The notes under the pieces: generated by a model
Databases searched by the model: none
What the model saw: the letters and a program-made list of their open reading frames with translations, nothing else
Told to the model about the DNA's origin: nothing
Assembly (NCBI GenBank): GCA_028696755.1
Contig: JAQVGK010000067.1
Span: 1 to 10,732 of the forward strand
DNA length: 10,732 nucleotides
From: Bacteroidales bacterium
GTDB taxonomy: Bacteria > Bacteroidota > Bacteroidia > Bacteroidales > ML635J-15
Direction: 5' to 3'
Program-made: the position numbers and the translations under genes
Part shown: piece by piece, positions 1 to 6,813 of the stretch
Position numbering within the stretch: the first letter of the stretch is position 1
Layout: each line of letters opens with the position of its first letter

Positions 1-119
1 ACCAATTTCCCCACCGAAACTTTATCACCAGCAATTAGTTTTACAAAGTAAAGGCCTTTGGAGAGATCGGTTATTGTGATTTGTTCTCCATTGTAATTTG
101 TGATTTCCTTCGAGATTAT
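1..119 (-). pseudogene. Remnant of a T9SS type A C-terminal sorting domain, partial
   Basis: Read on the minus strand, this stretch encodes a segment containing TDLSKGLYFVKLIAGD followed by KVSVGKLV. This matches the end of the type IX secretion C-terminal domain (the 'L..GlYfvk...g......k' pattern), which directs Bacteroidota proteins through the outer membrane. A TGA in the same frame (120-122) lies immediately upstream. No ATG is visible in the open part, and neither other frame upstream continues the domain. Upstream sequence is short, because the barrel gene ends at 178. It therefore looks like the tail of a lost or frameshifted secreted-protein gene, continuing beyond the left edge. The domain match is by eye. 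A sequencing or assembly error near position 120 could also explain the broken frame, but there would still be no room for the rest of the protein. Confidence 0.5.
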
Positions 120-177
120 TCACATCAAATCGCAATTTTAGAGTTAATTTTGCGGTTTGGTTCTATCACGAGTACTT

Positions 178-1356
178 CTAAAAACTCCACCTTCCCCTCA
201 AGAAAGCATAACTTCCACGGCCTCCTTCGGTTCGTGGAATGTCGCTGTAAAAGCTTTGAACATTTAGGTCTATCATAAAATTATCGGCCATAGAAAATGA
301 GATAGATGGACCAGCAAAGACAAAATTTTGAGTTGGACTGTACATTGCCGACAAACTTATATTGATTAATGGCGAAACGGGATATGCCATCATCGCAAAA
401 ACTGCAAAGCGCGAAAACCAAAGGTTCTTTGCACTAAGGTTCATCGTGTAAAAATTGGCAATATTAAAATTGGCTTGTTTTGGAGCCGAATTATTAAATA
501 GGACCTCGCATTGCGCCATTATCGAGTTTTTAAAAACATAATCATAACCTAGCGAAATGGAATAGACACCTGTTGTGTCGGCTATTTTCTCTGTTGGATG
601 AAAGTATGCTGCTTCACCACGCAAACTTCCTTTTAATAAGTTGCCGGTAAAACCCATTCCAGCAGCAAAATCATCGGAACGATACAAGCCTGCCAAAAAC
701 TGAATGTCGAAGCCCTTGGCGTTAAAAACATACATTCCGGCAGCAGTAATGCTAGTGTCGCTATTTACCGAAGCAGCGAGATCAATTCTAGAGGCATAAT
801 CAAGGTTATACTGAATTCTTATTGCATCGCTTCCAGGCTTTTCCTCGTAATCAAAATCAAAATAAGAATATGCATTAAACAAATCGTTCGAGTTCCACAC
901 AAATGTCTGTCCCCAATTTATGCGATGTCGGCCAAGAGTAAAATCCCATTTGCCTTTTTGAATGTCGATAAATGCACGATCGATAGAAGTATTAAAGAAA
1001 AACGATTTGTTCTCGAGATAATTCCACGACAAATCAAACAATCCATTGTTTTTGTCAACCATCGCAGCATAAGTATTGCCAATTCCGGGAATATACATCA
1101 TGCTAACCTGCTGACCAAATAAAAACCTGTTTCGTACACTCACTTTAAAATCAAGCCATTGAGCCGGTGCATACGAAAAATCTAGTCGATTATGAATGAG
1201 ATTATCGGTAATCCAATAATCCGAAATATCCGAAAAAGCAGTTGTCTGCATATATTTTACATAGCCGTCAAGCTCTGGCTTAGGCTTTTCCTGCTGCGAG
1301 AAAGCAGAATAAGCAAAACTAAAGGCTAATATGAGAAGTATTGATTTTTTTTTCAT
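178..1356 (-). CDS. Predicted outer-membrane beta-barrel (porin-like) protein
   Basis: The protein has 392 residues. It starts with a clear signal peptide (MKKK, a hydrophobic core, then a cleavage-like AFS/QQ near residue 20). The rest is a chain of alternating polar and hydrophobic stretches rich in Tyr, Phe, Trp and Asn. It ends in GRWSF, so the last residue is aromatic, as expected for an outer-membrane beta-barrel strand. The stretch TLGRHRINWGQ followed by 'W...DLFN' and 'EEKPG.DA.R' resembles barrel proteins in which this strand-turn region is conserved (DUF1302/alginate-export-like proteins have similar GRQ..W motifs). I cannot assign a family. It is the last gene of the minus-strand run that holds a LolA-like protein and a LolCDE-like ABC transporter. 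Its likely role is the outer-membrane partner of that system, which is inferred from position only. Confidence 0.72.
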   Translation of the reverse strand: MKKKSILLILAFSFAYSAFSQQEKPKPELDGYVKYMQTTAFSDISDYWITDNLIHNRLDFSYAPAQWLDFKVSVRNRFLFGQQVSMMYIPGIGNTYAAMVDKNNGLFDLSWNYLENKSFFFNTSIDRAFIDIQKGKWDFTLGRHRINWGQTFVWNSNDLFNAYSYFDFDYEEKPGSDAIRIQYNLDYASRIDLAASVNSDTSITAAGMYVFNAKGFDIQFLAGLYRSDDFAAGMGFTGNLLKGSLRGEAAYFHPTEKIADTTGVYSISLGYDYVFKNSIMAQCEVLFNNSAPKQANFNIANFYTMNLSAKNLWFSRFAVFAMMAYPVSPLINISLSAMYSPTQNFVFAGPSISFSMADNFMIDLNVQSFYSDIPRTEGGRGSYAFLRGRWSF

Positions 1357-1446
1357 GTTTTTTGCTTCAATGGTCGAAGTGTTTTAAAACTTTCATTTCT
1401 TTTCTAAAACTCTTTTCAAATTCGTATTAGGGCTTATAATTCTAGT

Positions 1447-1776
1447 TTATGCAGCACACCTTTGCTCCGCTTTCTTCGACGGCACAGATTGAATTAGACG
1501 AAAAACTTGTTCGGTGTCGGCTACGTCAGTAAGTCGCATTTTCCCATCTTCGGCAATCATTTTCAACTGGTTACAATTTGTAACCGTTTGATTACCTTCT
1601 TTAATTAATCTGGTTTTAAGAACCTTCCAATAATTTCTTGCTGCTTGAAAATTTTGCTGATCTGTTAATACAGCAATAATATCAATTACCGAAAAATACC
1701 TCTTTTCTTGGTCGATGTCCCAATGTGTGCGAACTTGTTTTTGCTCAAAAACTTTTATTGAATTTTCTTTTGTCAT
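1447..1776 (-). CDS. Truncated Bro-N domain protein (phage antirepressor-like N-terminus)
   Basis: The protein has 109 residues. Residues 7-104 read as a BRO family N-terminal (Bro-N) domain: IKVFEQKQVRTHWD, then YFSVIDIIAVLT, YWKVLKTRLIKEGN, TVTNC, DGKMRLTDVADTEQ and FRLIQSVPSKKAE. Bro-N is a DNA-binding domain found in phage and baculovirus antirepressors and in many standalone bacterial genes. Family members of this type usually run to well over 200 residues and continue past this point. Here the sequence diverges after KKAE into QRCAA and stops. The DNA after the stop does not resume the domain in another frame, so this is a truncation and not a simple frameshift. It lies 77 bp after the ATPase gene and 90 bp before the barrel gene, on the same strand. 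It has no obvious functional link with them and may be a horizontally acquired remnant. Whether it is still expressed or folded is unknown. Confidence 0.75.
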   Translation of the reverse strand: MTKENSIKVFEQKQVRTHWDIDQEKRYFSVIDIIAVLTDQQNFQAARNYWKVLKTRLIKEGNQTVTNCNQLKMIAEDGKMRLTDVADTEQVFRLIQSVPSKKAEQRCAA

Positions 1777-1853
1777 GATAAATTGGTTTGATGTAAAATT
1801 ACGAAAGAAGACTTAAATTCTTGAAGAAATGATGCTGAACTTATTCACAATCT

Positions 1854-2537
1854 TTAAATTTTTACATCACTTTTAACCTTGCCATCGTCAATTGTAATAA
1901 CTCTTCTTGCCTTGTCAACTACTCGCTGGTCGTGGGTCGAGAAGATAAATGTAATGTTCTCTTTTTTGTTAAGTTCCTGCATAATTTCCAACAAATTGTT
2001 GGTAGAAGCAGAATCCAGATTTGCTGTTGGTTCATCGGCCAAAATAAACTTTGGTTTAGATGCTAATGCTCTAGCAACTGCAACGCGCTGCTGCTGTCCA
2101 CCCGATAGTTTTGCCGGACGACTATTTAGTCTGTCGCCAAGTCCTACCGCCTGCAACATTTCTATTGCTCTCTGCTCACGATCTTTCTTGTTCTGATTTT
2201 GTAGCTGCATGATAAATTCGACATTCTCTTTTGCAGTTAATACCGGAATAAGATTGTAAGCCTGAAACACAAAACCAATGTTTTTGAGGCGGAAATCAAT
2301 CACTTGTTTTGAGTTAAGCGATCCGATATTTACACCATCGATAACCACTTCGCCCTCGGTAGGTTTATCCAATCCGCCCAGCATATTTAAAAATGTTGTT
2401 TTTCCCGAACCCGACGGACCAACAATTGCGGTAAACTCGCCTTGTTCAAAACTTAAATCTATTCCGTTTACCGCGCGCACCGGAATTTCGGTCTCGGTGT
2501 AAACTTTGTGCAGGTTTTTGATTTCTATTATTTTCAT
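1854..2537 (-). CDS. ABC transporter ATP-binding protein, LolD/MacB type
   Basis: The protein has 227 residues, the usual length for LolD-like ATPases, and all nucleotide-binding motifs are intact. These are the Walker A GPSGSGKT (residues 40-47), Q-loop FQ (91-92), signature LSGGQQQR (144-151), Walker B FILADEP with catalytic Glu169, the D-loop region ANLDS, and H-loop His202 in STHD. The stretch FVFQAYNLIPVLTAKENVE is typical of the MacB/LolD/FtsE branch. It should bind the cytoplasmic side of the two upstream FtsX-fold permeases and power them in a mechanotransmission cycle, not a classic channel cycle. It follows permease B but is separated from it by 344 bp of repeat-containing DNA, so the genes may not be tightly coupled in translation. 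The substrate cannot be told from the ATPase. I give no gene symbol because LolD, MacB-like and other ATPases of this branch cannot be separated by eye. Confidence 0.93.
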   Translation of the reverse strand: MKIIEIKNLHKVYTETEIPVRAVNGIDLSFEQGEFTAIVGPSGSGKTTFLNMLGGLDKPTEGEVVIDGVNIGSLNSKQVIDFRLKNIGFVFQAYNLIPVLTAKENVEFIMQLQNQNKKDREQRAIEMLQAVGLGDRLNSRPAKLSGGQQQRVAVARALASKPKFILADEPTANLDSASTNNLLEIMQELNKKENITFIFSTHDQRVVDKARRVITIDDGKVKSDVKI

Positions 2538-2881
2538 AATGTCTATTTTTAAGTGCCTAGAATGCCTAAAGTGCGCTAGAGTGTCTAGAGTACTTGGGCT
2601 ACTGGCGGTTTTATTCTGTTTTGTTTAACATTCTTTTTTTGTCCTCATTAGTTATTATAGTATTTAAGTAAATATCTTTATCTATTTAAGTTTTGTCTTA
2701 TTAATTCTCAACATTAACTCTGTTTTATTTATCTAATCAAATTTCTAAACTTCTCAATTATATCAATTTCCATTTAAGTACTTTAGGCACTCCGAACTTT
2801 AGTGCACTTTAGACACTTCTTAAAAGCACTCTAGGCACTCCAAGTACGGTTCGACCTTGCTCACCGCATCGCTTTAGGCAC
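2538..2881. repeat. Intergenic region with degenerate 9-bp tandem units in inverted blocks
   Basis: This is a 344-bp gap between two genes of one transporter. At the ATPase end (2551-2597) the plus strand reads as successive units: GTGCCTAGA, ATGCCTAAA, GTGCGCTAGA, GTGTCTAGA, GTACTTGG. At the permease end (2775-2847) the same kind of units occur on the minus strand: GTACTTGGA, GTGCCTAGA, GTGCTTTTAA, GTGTCTAAA, GTGCACTAAA, GTGCCTAAA, GTACTTA. One more unit lies at 2873-2883 and runs into the permease stop codon. The two blocks face each other across about 180 bp of AT-rich DNA with no gene. Transcribed from the minus strand, they could pair into a long imperfect stem. I see no ORF or RNA family in the core. 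The origin is unknown. Confidence 0.7.
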
Positions 2882-4105
2882 TTACTCTGTTCGTAAAACT
2901 TCTGCTGGATTCATTTTTATTGCTCTACGAATTGGAAAAATTGCCGCAAACAATGCTGTTACAATTGTAAGCACCACAACCTGAATGTAAAATTCGGTGT
3001 TAAGCGCTGGGTAAAGCATTGCATCATAACCAACTGCTTCGAATCCTTCGGCATACATTCCTAAATTTATTCCAACCTTACCAAAATACGACACTAAGAC
3101 CTGAGAGATTGCCATTCCAGCAATAGTTCCGATAAATGTGAGGAAAATTGTTTCCCAAACAATCATGCTTCGTATTTTGGCTTTATTCATCCCAATGGCC
3201 ATCATCATGCCTAGCTCTTTTTTTCTTTCAAGAATTGCCATCAACATTGTATTTACAATTCCAAAAGCAAGCGCCATAAGAATGATTGCCAAAATGTACC
3301 CGCTGTACTGAGCCATCATATCTGTCATCATTCCTAAGTCGGGACTGATTTCTTTCCATGTACGTACTGTGAGGTCATTGGCACACAACTTAGCAATCTC
3401 CTCCTTGGATTTTTCAAGATTATCGTTATCACTTAACAAAACTGCAATTTCCTGAACAGTGTTTTCGTCATATCCAGTTATAGCGCAAAGATGATCTTTC
3501 TTTACAAAGACTTGCATCTCGTCGTACATGCCGTTTACAGTTTTATAAATTCCACACACCTTGTAATTGTCGGCAACAATATTTCCGTCAGCATCCTGAA
3601 AAGTAAGAACTAGTTTCGATTTAATGTCCAATTTAAGCTTATCGGCCAGCTTTTTACTGATTACAATTTCGTTTGATTTTTTATCTGTAAAAAACTCCCC
3701 AACAACAATTTTGGTGTGCAGGTCGCTAATTTGAATTTCTTCGGAAGGAACAATTCCGTTAACAACCACACCTCCGGCGGTTTCGGCAGAGCTAATCATT
3801 GCTCCAATCTTTAAGCGCCCAGTTACTGCTTTAACACCTTCTGTCTTTTTTATGCTCGTAATTATTTCATCGGAATTGCTGATATTAAACTCTTGCTCCT
3901 GATTTGCAATAAAGTCTTTGTGATGAATTTGGATGTGCGACATTTCGGTATTTATCGCAGTATCAACACGCTGGTTCATCATTCCAATCATTGCGGCAGT
4001 GGAGAAAATTCCACCAACCATACCAATACAAACCGATGCAAGAACAACCAAACTCCGGGTTTTACTTCGCCAGATATTTCTCCATGCTATTTTTATAATT
4101 TCCAT
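2882..4105 (-). CDS. ABC transporter permease, FtsX/MacB fold (permease B)
   Basis: The protein has 407 residues with the four-helix MacB/LolC/LolE layout. There is one membrane helix near residues 18-42 after the amphipathic MEIIKIAWRNIWRSKTR start. A large periplasmic domain follows (about 45-265), then three helices near 268-292, 316-340 and 373-392. The FtsX-domain hallmark ERKKELGMMMAIGM (293-306) follows the second helix. The C-terminal PIRRAIKMNPAEVLRTE (391-407) is the usual cytoplasmic end. The ATG lies 11 bp after the stop of permease A, indicating translational coupling. With permease A it should form a heterodimer like LolC-LolE. LolC/E, MacB and lipid or peptide exporters share this fold, so the cargo cannot be read from it. 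The stop codon sits inside one copy of the 9-bp repeat unit found in the following gap. Confidence 0.9.
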   Translation of the reverse strand: MEIIKIAWRNIWRSKTRSLVVLASVCIGMVGGIFSTAAMIGMMNQRVDTAINTEMSHIQIHHKDFIANQEQEFNISNSDEIITSIKKTEGVKAVTGRLKIGAMISSAETAGGVVVNGIVPSEEIQISDLHTKIVVGEFFTDKKSNEIVISKKLADKLKLDIKSKLVLTFQDADGNIVADNYKVCGIYKTVNGMYDEMQVFVKKDHLCAITGYDENTVQEIAVLLSDNDNLEKSKEEIAKLCANDLTVRTWKEISPDLGMMTDMMAQYSGYILAIILMALAFGIVNTMLMAILERKKELGMMMAIGMNKAKIRSMIVWETIFLTFIGTIAGMAISQVLVSYFGKVGINLGMYAEGFEAVGYDAMLYPALNTEFYIQVVVLTIVTALFAAIFPIRRAIKMNPAEVLRTE

Positions 4106-4116
4106 AATCGTCGGTT

Positions 4117-5334
4117 TTATTTTCTTAGAGACTTAATAACATTGAGTTTCGACACACCATATAGTGGATACAAAACTGCAATCAATGTAATTATTACAAC
4201 TACCACGGGCTGAGAAATAAAGTAATCTATAGTCCAAGCAACTGGCATAATTGGTTCAAATCCATAAGCTTCGTAGGTTTTGGCCATATCGCCTGTAAAT
4301 TGTATAGGATTAAGGTACAGATAATACATTACTGGAACGCTAGCAACTATCGAAGCTGCTATACCCAAAAAGGTTATTAGGAGCATTTCGGTTGCAACCA
4401 TTTTTACAATTTTCATCTTCTGCATTCCAACAGCCACCATAATACCAAACTCTTTGGTGCGCTCGGTAATCATCATAAGGGCAGTTCCAAAAATGCCAAA
4501 ACCAATAACGACATAAAGAATCAAAAGAAAAATTCTTCCGCCACCTTTGTCAGAGTCAATAAACTGACGAATCTCGGGCATCTCTTCTTCCCAGTGAAAA
4601 ATTTCGTAGCCTGCAGGTAATTTACTGCGCAATTCTTCGGTTGTCTCTTTAAATTTGTCGGGATCTTTGTAGGATAATGAGATTCCTGTTAGTCGTCCCT
4701 GCAAGCTATACAACTCCTGAGCACTTTCAATGCTGAGATATGCCAAGCCAGCGTTTAACTGTGGATTTGGTAAGGAGATAATTGCACAAATTCTGTAAAG
4801 TCCTACAGCGCTCATTCCCTGATAACCCTGACCGATAAGAGCAATCGAATCTCCAATTTCCGCACCCAGATACTCAGCAAGTTTTTGTGTTAGAACAATT
4901 CCTCCTTTTTCTGCCTCCGCCAATTTTCCAGCTACAAGTCTTTTCTTTATCCCTGGTTTTTCAAATTCTATTGCTGGATCTACACCAAACACAGCAATTC
5001 CCTTCGATTTTTCTTCGAAAGCACTAAGTGCAAAGCTTTCGATTCGTGGTTGAATTTGACTAACTTCCGGATTCGACAACAGATACTTTTCTATTTCGGG
5101 AGTGTAATCCAGCGAATTTGTTAGTACTTTGTCTTCCGAATATCCTTTTCCGTGCACTTGTGCATATCCATAAAAATCTTCTACCGAGATTTTTATCATG
5201 TGTGCATAAGTTCCTTCTTGCAAGCCCACCATCAGTATTGCAAGGAATAGTGCGAAAAACACCGAGGCCGCTGTTATCAGCGTTCGCTTTTTGTTTCGCC
5301 AAATGTTTCGCCATGCGAGTTTTAGGTAGTTCAT
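4117..5334 (-). CDS. ABC transporter permease, FtsX/MacB fold (permease A)
   Basis: The protein has 405 residues. It starts MNYLKLAWRNIWRNKKR, very similar to the start of permease B, so the two probably arose by duplication. One helix lies near residues 18-38, a periplasmic MacB_PCD-like domain near 40-265, and three helices near 268-290, 313-340 and 375-395. The FtsX hallmark ERTKEFGIMVAVGMQKMKIV spans 291-310. The periplasmic domain contains the alternating pattern 'GIVLTQKLAEYLGAEIGDSI', common in LolC/LolE-type permeases. The gene follows the LolA-like gene after 89 bp that contain a strong palindrome, and precedes permease B by 11 bp. Pairing of two distinct permeases with one ATPase and a LolA-like carrier argues for a LolCDE-like heteromeric complex over a MacB homodimer. 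This is inference from gene content. Confidence 0.9.
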   Translation of the reverse strand: MNYLKLAWRNIWRNKKRTLITAASVFFALFLAILMVGLQEGTYAHMIKISVEDFYGYAQVHGKGYSEDKVLTNSLDYTPEIEKYLLSNPEVSQIQPRIESFALSAFEEKSKGIAVFGVDPAIEFEKPGIKKRLVAGKLAEAEKGGIVLTQKLAEYLGAEIGDSIALIGQGYQGMSAVGLYRICAIISLPNPQLNAGLAYLSIESAQELYSLQGRLTGISLSYKDPDKFKETTEELRSKLPAGYEIFHWEEEMPEIRQFIDSDKGGGRIFLLILYVVIGFGIFGTALMMITERTKEFGIMVAVGMQKMKIVKMVATEMLLITFLGIAASIVASVPVMYYLYLNPIQFTGDMAKTYEAYGFEPIMPVAWTIDYFISQPVVVVIITLIAVLYPLYGVSKLNVIKSLRK

Positions 5335-5355
5335 GGTTTCGTTTTTATATGATTT

Positions 5356-5412
5356 ATTTATGTGTATTTCGGTAGGGCAAATTCATGAATTTACCCTACA
5401 ATACACATACAT
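5356..5412. repeat. Long imperfect palindrome (hairpin) between the LolA-like gene and permease A
   Basis: Two nested inverted-repeat pairs lie back to back. The inner palindrome at 5372-5399 has arms GTAGGGCAAATTCA and TGAATTTACCCTAC, with a single mismatch pair. The outer arms are TATGTGTATT (5359-5368) and AATACACATA (5400-5409), offset by a 3-base bulge (TCG), and pairing continues weakly for about three more bases. In RNA this gives a stem of more than 20 bp with almost no loop. No T-run follows it on the minus strand, so it does not look like a classic intrinsic terminator. It resembles REP-type or small palindromic mobile repeats that settle in intergenic DNA. It may also tune mRNA stability between a soluble carrier and membrane components. 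Confidence 0.75.
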
Positions 5413-5423
5413 TATAACATCAT

Positions 5424-6170
5424 TTATTTAATCTTCTTCATATTCTGTTGAGTAAAAAACGTCTCATCCAATTTATAATCGAAAATTATATTCGTCATAA
5501 TTAAGATGGTTTTGTTTCCTTTTTTATCGGCAGGAATTGTGGTAAAAACTGTCGGCAACTTTTTCCCTCCCAGTGTCTTGATGTCGGAAGCAATTTCGGT
5601 TTTTATCAAATCGTTGTCCTCATCGTAATAATCCGATTTTAAAATAAAATAATCGTCCTTACTTATCCACATTACAATTTTACCCCAAACAACATTTGCT
5701 GTTTCGAGAGGAATTAGTTCTATTTTCCAACATGCGAGTTCAGAATAATTTTCGCTGCCCAAAATTTTGTGCTTATACGCGTTTACAATTGATGATTGAT
5801 TTATCAGATCGTCGTTTGTAAAATCGCTCCCCATCCACGACTGCATCATCATCGAAGGAGGAAGTTTAATCATTCGGTTGATTGCAGGCTGCCAATTCCA
5901 CATCTCTTTATCTCGCTTCATATGAACCTGGCCTTTTTCCTTTGCTGGAGCCGTAATATAAACCATAGAATACTCTGTTCCGAGCGACCAGGTTTTCATC
6001 GAAAGGCTGCGCTCGTAAGTTGGCCTCACAATCTTCATTGTCATTTCGGAGTAGCTAGAGTTACCATTGGACTTTTCCCAAGCTTTTTTAACGATTTCTT
6101 TTGCATCCTGAGCAAGCAAACTGCTTGCTACAAATAACATAATGCCGATTATCAAAAGTTTTGCTTTCAT
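5424..6170 (-). CDS. LolA-like outer membrane lipoprotein-sorting protein
   Basis: The protein has 248 residues with a signal peptide (MKAK, a hydrophobic stretch, then SSLLA/QDA near residue 20). There is no lipobox cysteine, so a soluble periplasmic protein is expected. The mature part fits the LolA-like family annotated as outer membrane lipoprotein-sorting protein (PF17131). Matching parts are an early EIVKKAWEKSNG, 'SLSMKTWSLG', 'YMVYITAPAKEKGQ', then MWNWQPAINRMIKLPPSMM followed by SWMGSDFTNDDL, the most characteristic stretch. LolA-fold proteins carry acyl chains in a hydrophobic half-barrel across the periplasm. The ATG lies 7 bp after the tetR stop, so the two genes are almost certainly co-transcribed. 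Members of this family also accompany RND/MMPL exporters and other ABC permeases in proteobacteria, so the name does not prove that the cargo is a lipoprotein. Confidence 0.87.
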   Translation of the reverse strand: MKAKLLIIGIMLFVASSLLAQDAKEIVKKAWEKSNGNSSYSEMTMKIVRPTYERSLSMKTWSLGTEYSMVYITAPAKEKGQVHMKRDKEMWNWQPAINRMIKLPPSMMMQSWMGSDFTNDDLINQSSIVNAYKHKILGSENYSELACWKIELIPLETANVVWGKIVMWISKDDYFILKSDYYDEDNDLIKTEIASDIKTLGGKKLPTVFTTIPADKKGNKTILIMTNIIFDYKLDETFFTQQNMKKIK

Positions 6171-6177
6171 AAGTAAT

Positions 6178-6780
6178 CTATTTTAGCTTTTTATCTTTTA
6201 TAAACAATTCCTTCATCCGGATTTTAAAATCCGAAACAAGTTTTTCGGGAAACAAGTCTGGAGCATAAACATACTGCATCGAAAATCCTTTGAATAGCGA
6301 TGAAAACATCATCATTTCTATCTCTGGGTTGTCAAATCTTTCAACAAAATACTTGTAAATTAAGGTCTGACTTTTAGTAATTTGCTCACTATATGAGTTG
6401 GTTTGTAAAACCTCGAAAACATCTTTTTGCAACGATAATTGGAAATATAACTTCCAGTGCTCATTATTTTGCTTTATCAAATCTAGAATCAAGCTAAAAA
6501 AGTCCTCCATCTCCTGAGATGTGATTTCATCGTCATGATCGGGATTCATCAAATCCATTACAGTTACCGTAAGCTCTTCCATAATGGCCCGAAGTAAAGC
6601 TTCTTTGCTCTCAAAATAATTGTACATTAAGCCTTTCGACATCCCAGCTTCTTTGGCAATCATACTGATAGACGTTGCATGATAACCTTTATCAGCAAAA
6701 AGTTTTACAGCTGTATCGATAATCAGTTTACGTTTATCGGCTCTTATTTCTTCGAATTGTTGTGTTGTTCTTGGTGACAT
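6178..6780 (-). CDS. TetR/AcrR-family transcriptional regulator
   Basis: The protein has 200 residues from the start chosen here (MSPRTTQQFEEIRADKRK). The N-terminal helix-turn-helix is classic: IIDTAVKLFADKGYHATSISMIAKEAGMSKGLMYNYFESKEALL (residues about 20-63, written here in one piece only as positions 20-39, 40-59 and 60-63 would read) is followed by an all-helical ligand-binding half with no recognisable specificity. A longer start at 6840 would add 20 residues, but it would begin at the -33 element and run through the predicted promoter and operator. The methionine at 6780 fits TetR family N-termini and leaves a short leader. The gene heads the minus-strand transporter run, 7 bp from the LolA-like gene. 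It probably represses itself and the transport genes until it binds a ligand, perhaps the cargo. That last step is inference. Confidence 0.93.
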   Translation of the reverse strand: MSPRTTQQFEEIRADKRKLIIDTAVKLFADKGYHATSISMIAKEAGMSKGLMYNYFESKEALLRAIMEELTVTVMDLMNPDHDDEITSQEMEDFFSLILDLIKQNNEHWKLYFQLSLQKDVFEVLQTNSYSEQITKSQTLIYKYFVERFDNPEIEMMMFSSLFKGFSMQYVYAPDLFPEKLVSDFKIRMKELFIKDKKLK

Positions 6781-6791
6781 TTTTACACTGT

Positions 6792-6813
6792 TTTGACTGA
6801 ACGTTTGGTCAAA
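6792..6813. promoter_or_regulatory. Predicted TetR operator
   Basis: A near-perfect palindrome, TGACTGAACGTTTGGTCA, lies at 6794-6811. It is centred on AACGTT, with outer arms TGAC/GTCA, and pairing extends by TT/AA on both sides. It sits 13 bp upstream of the chosen tetR start codon and overlaps the predicted -7 element on the minus strand. This size, symmetry and location are typical of sites bound by a TetR-family dimer for autorepression. Binding is inferred. Confidence 0.75.

Noticed and set aside
1447..1776. Bro-N gene as part of a toxin-antitoxin or defence pair
   Set aside because: No partner gene is next to it. Its neighbours are transporter components, and the protein is cut short.
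2598..2774. Possible small gene or RNA in the AT-rich core between the repeat blocks
   Set aside because: No open frame with a sensible start, no codon pattern and no recognisable RNA structure beyond the flanking repeats.
2551..2883. CRISPR array
   Set aside because: Units are 9-10 bp, degenerate and contiguous without spacers, and they occur in both orientations.
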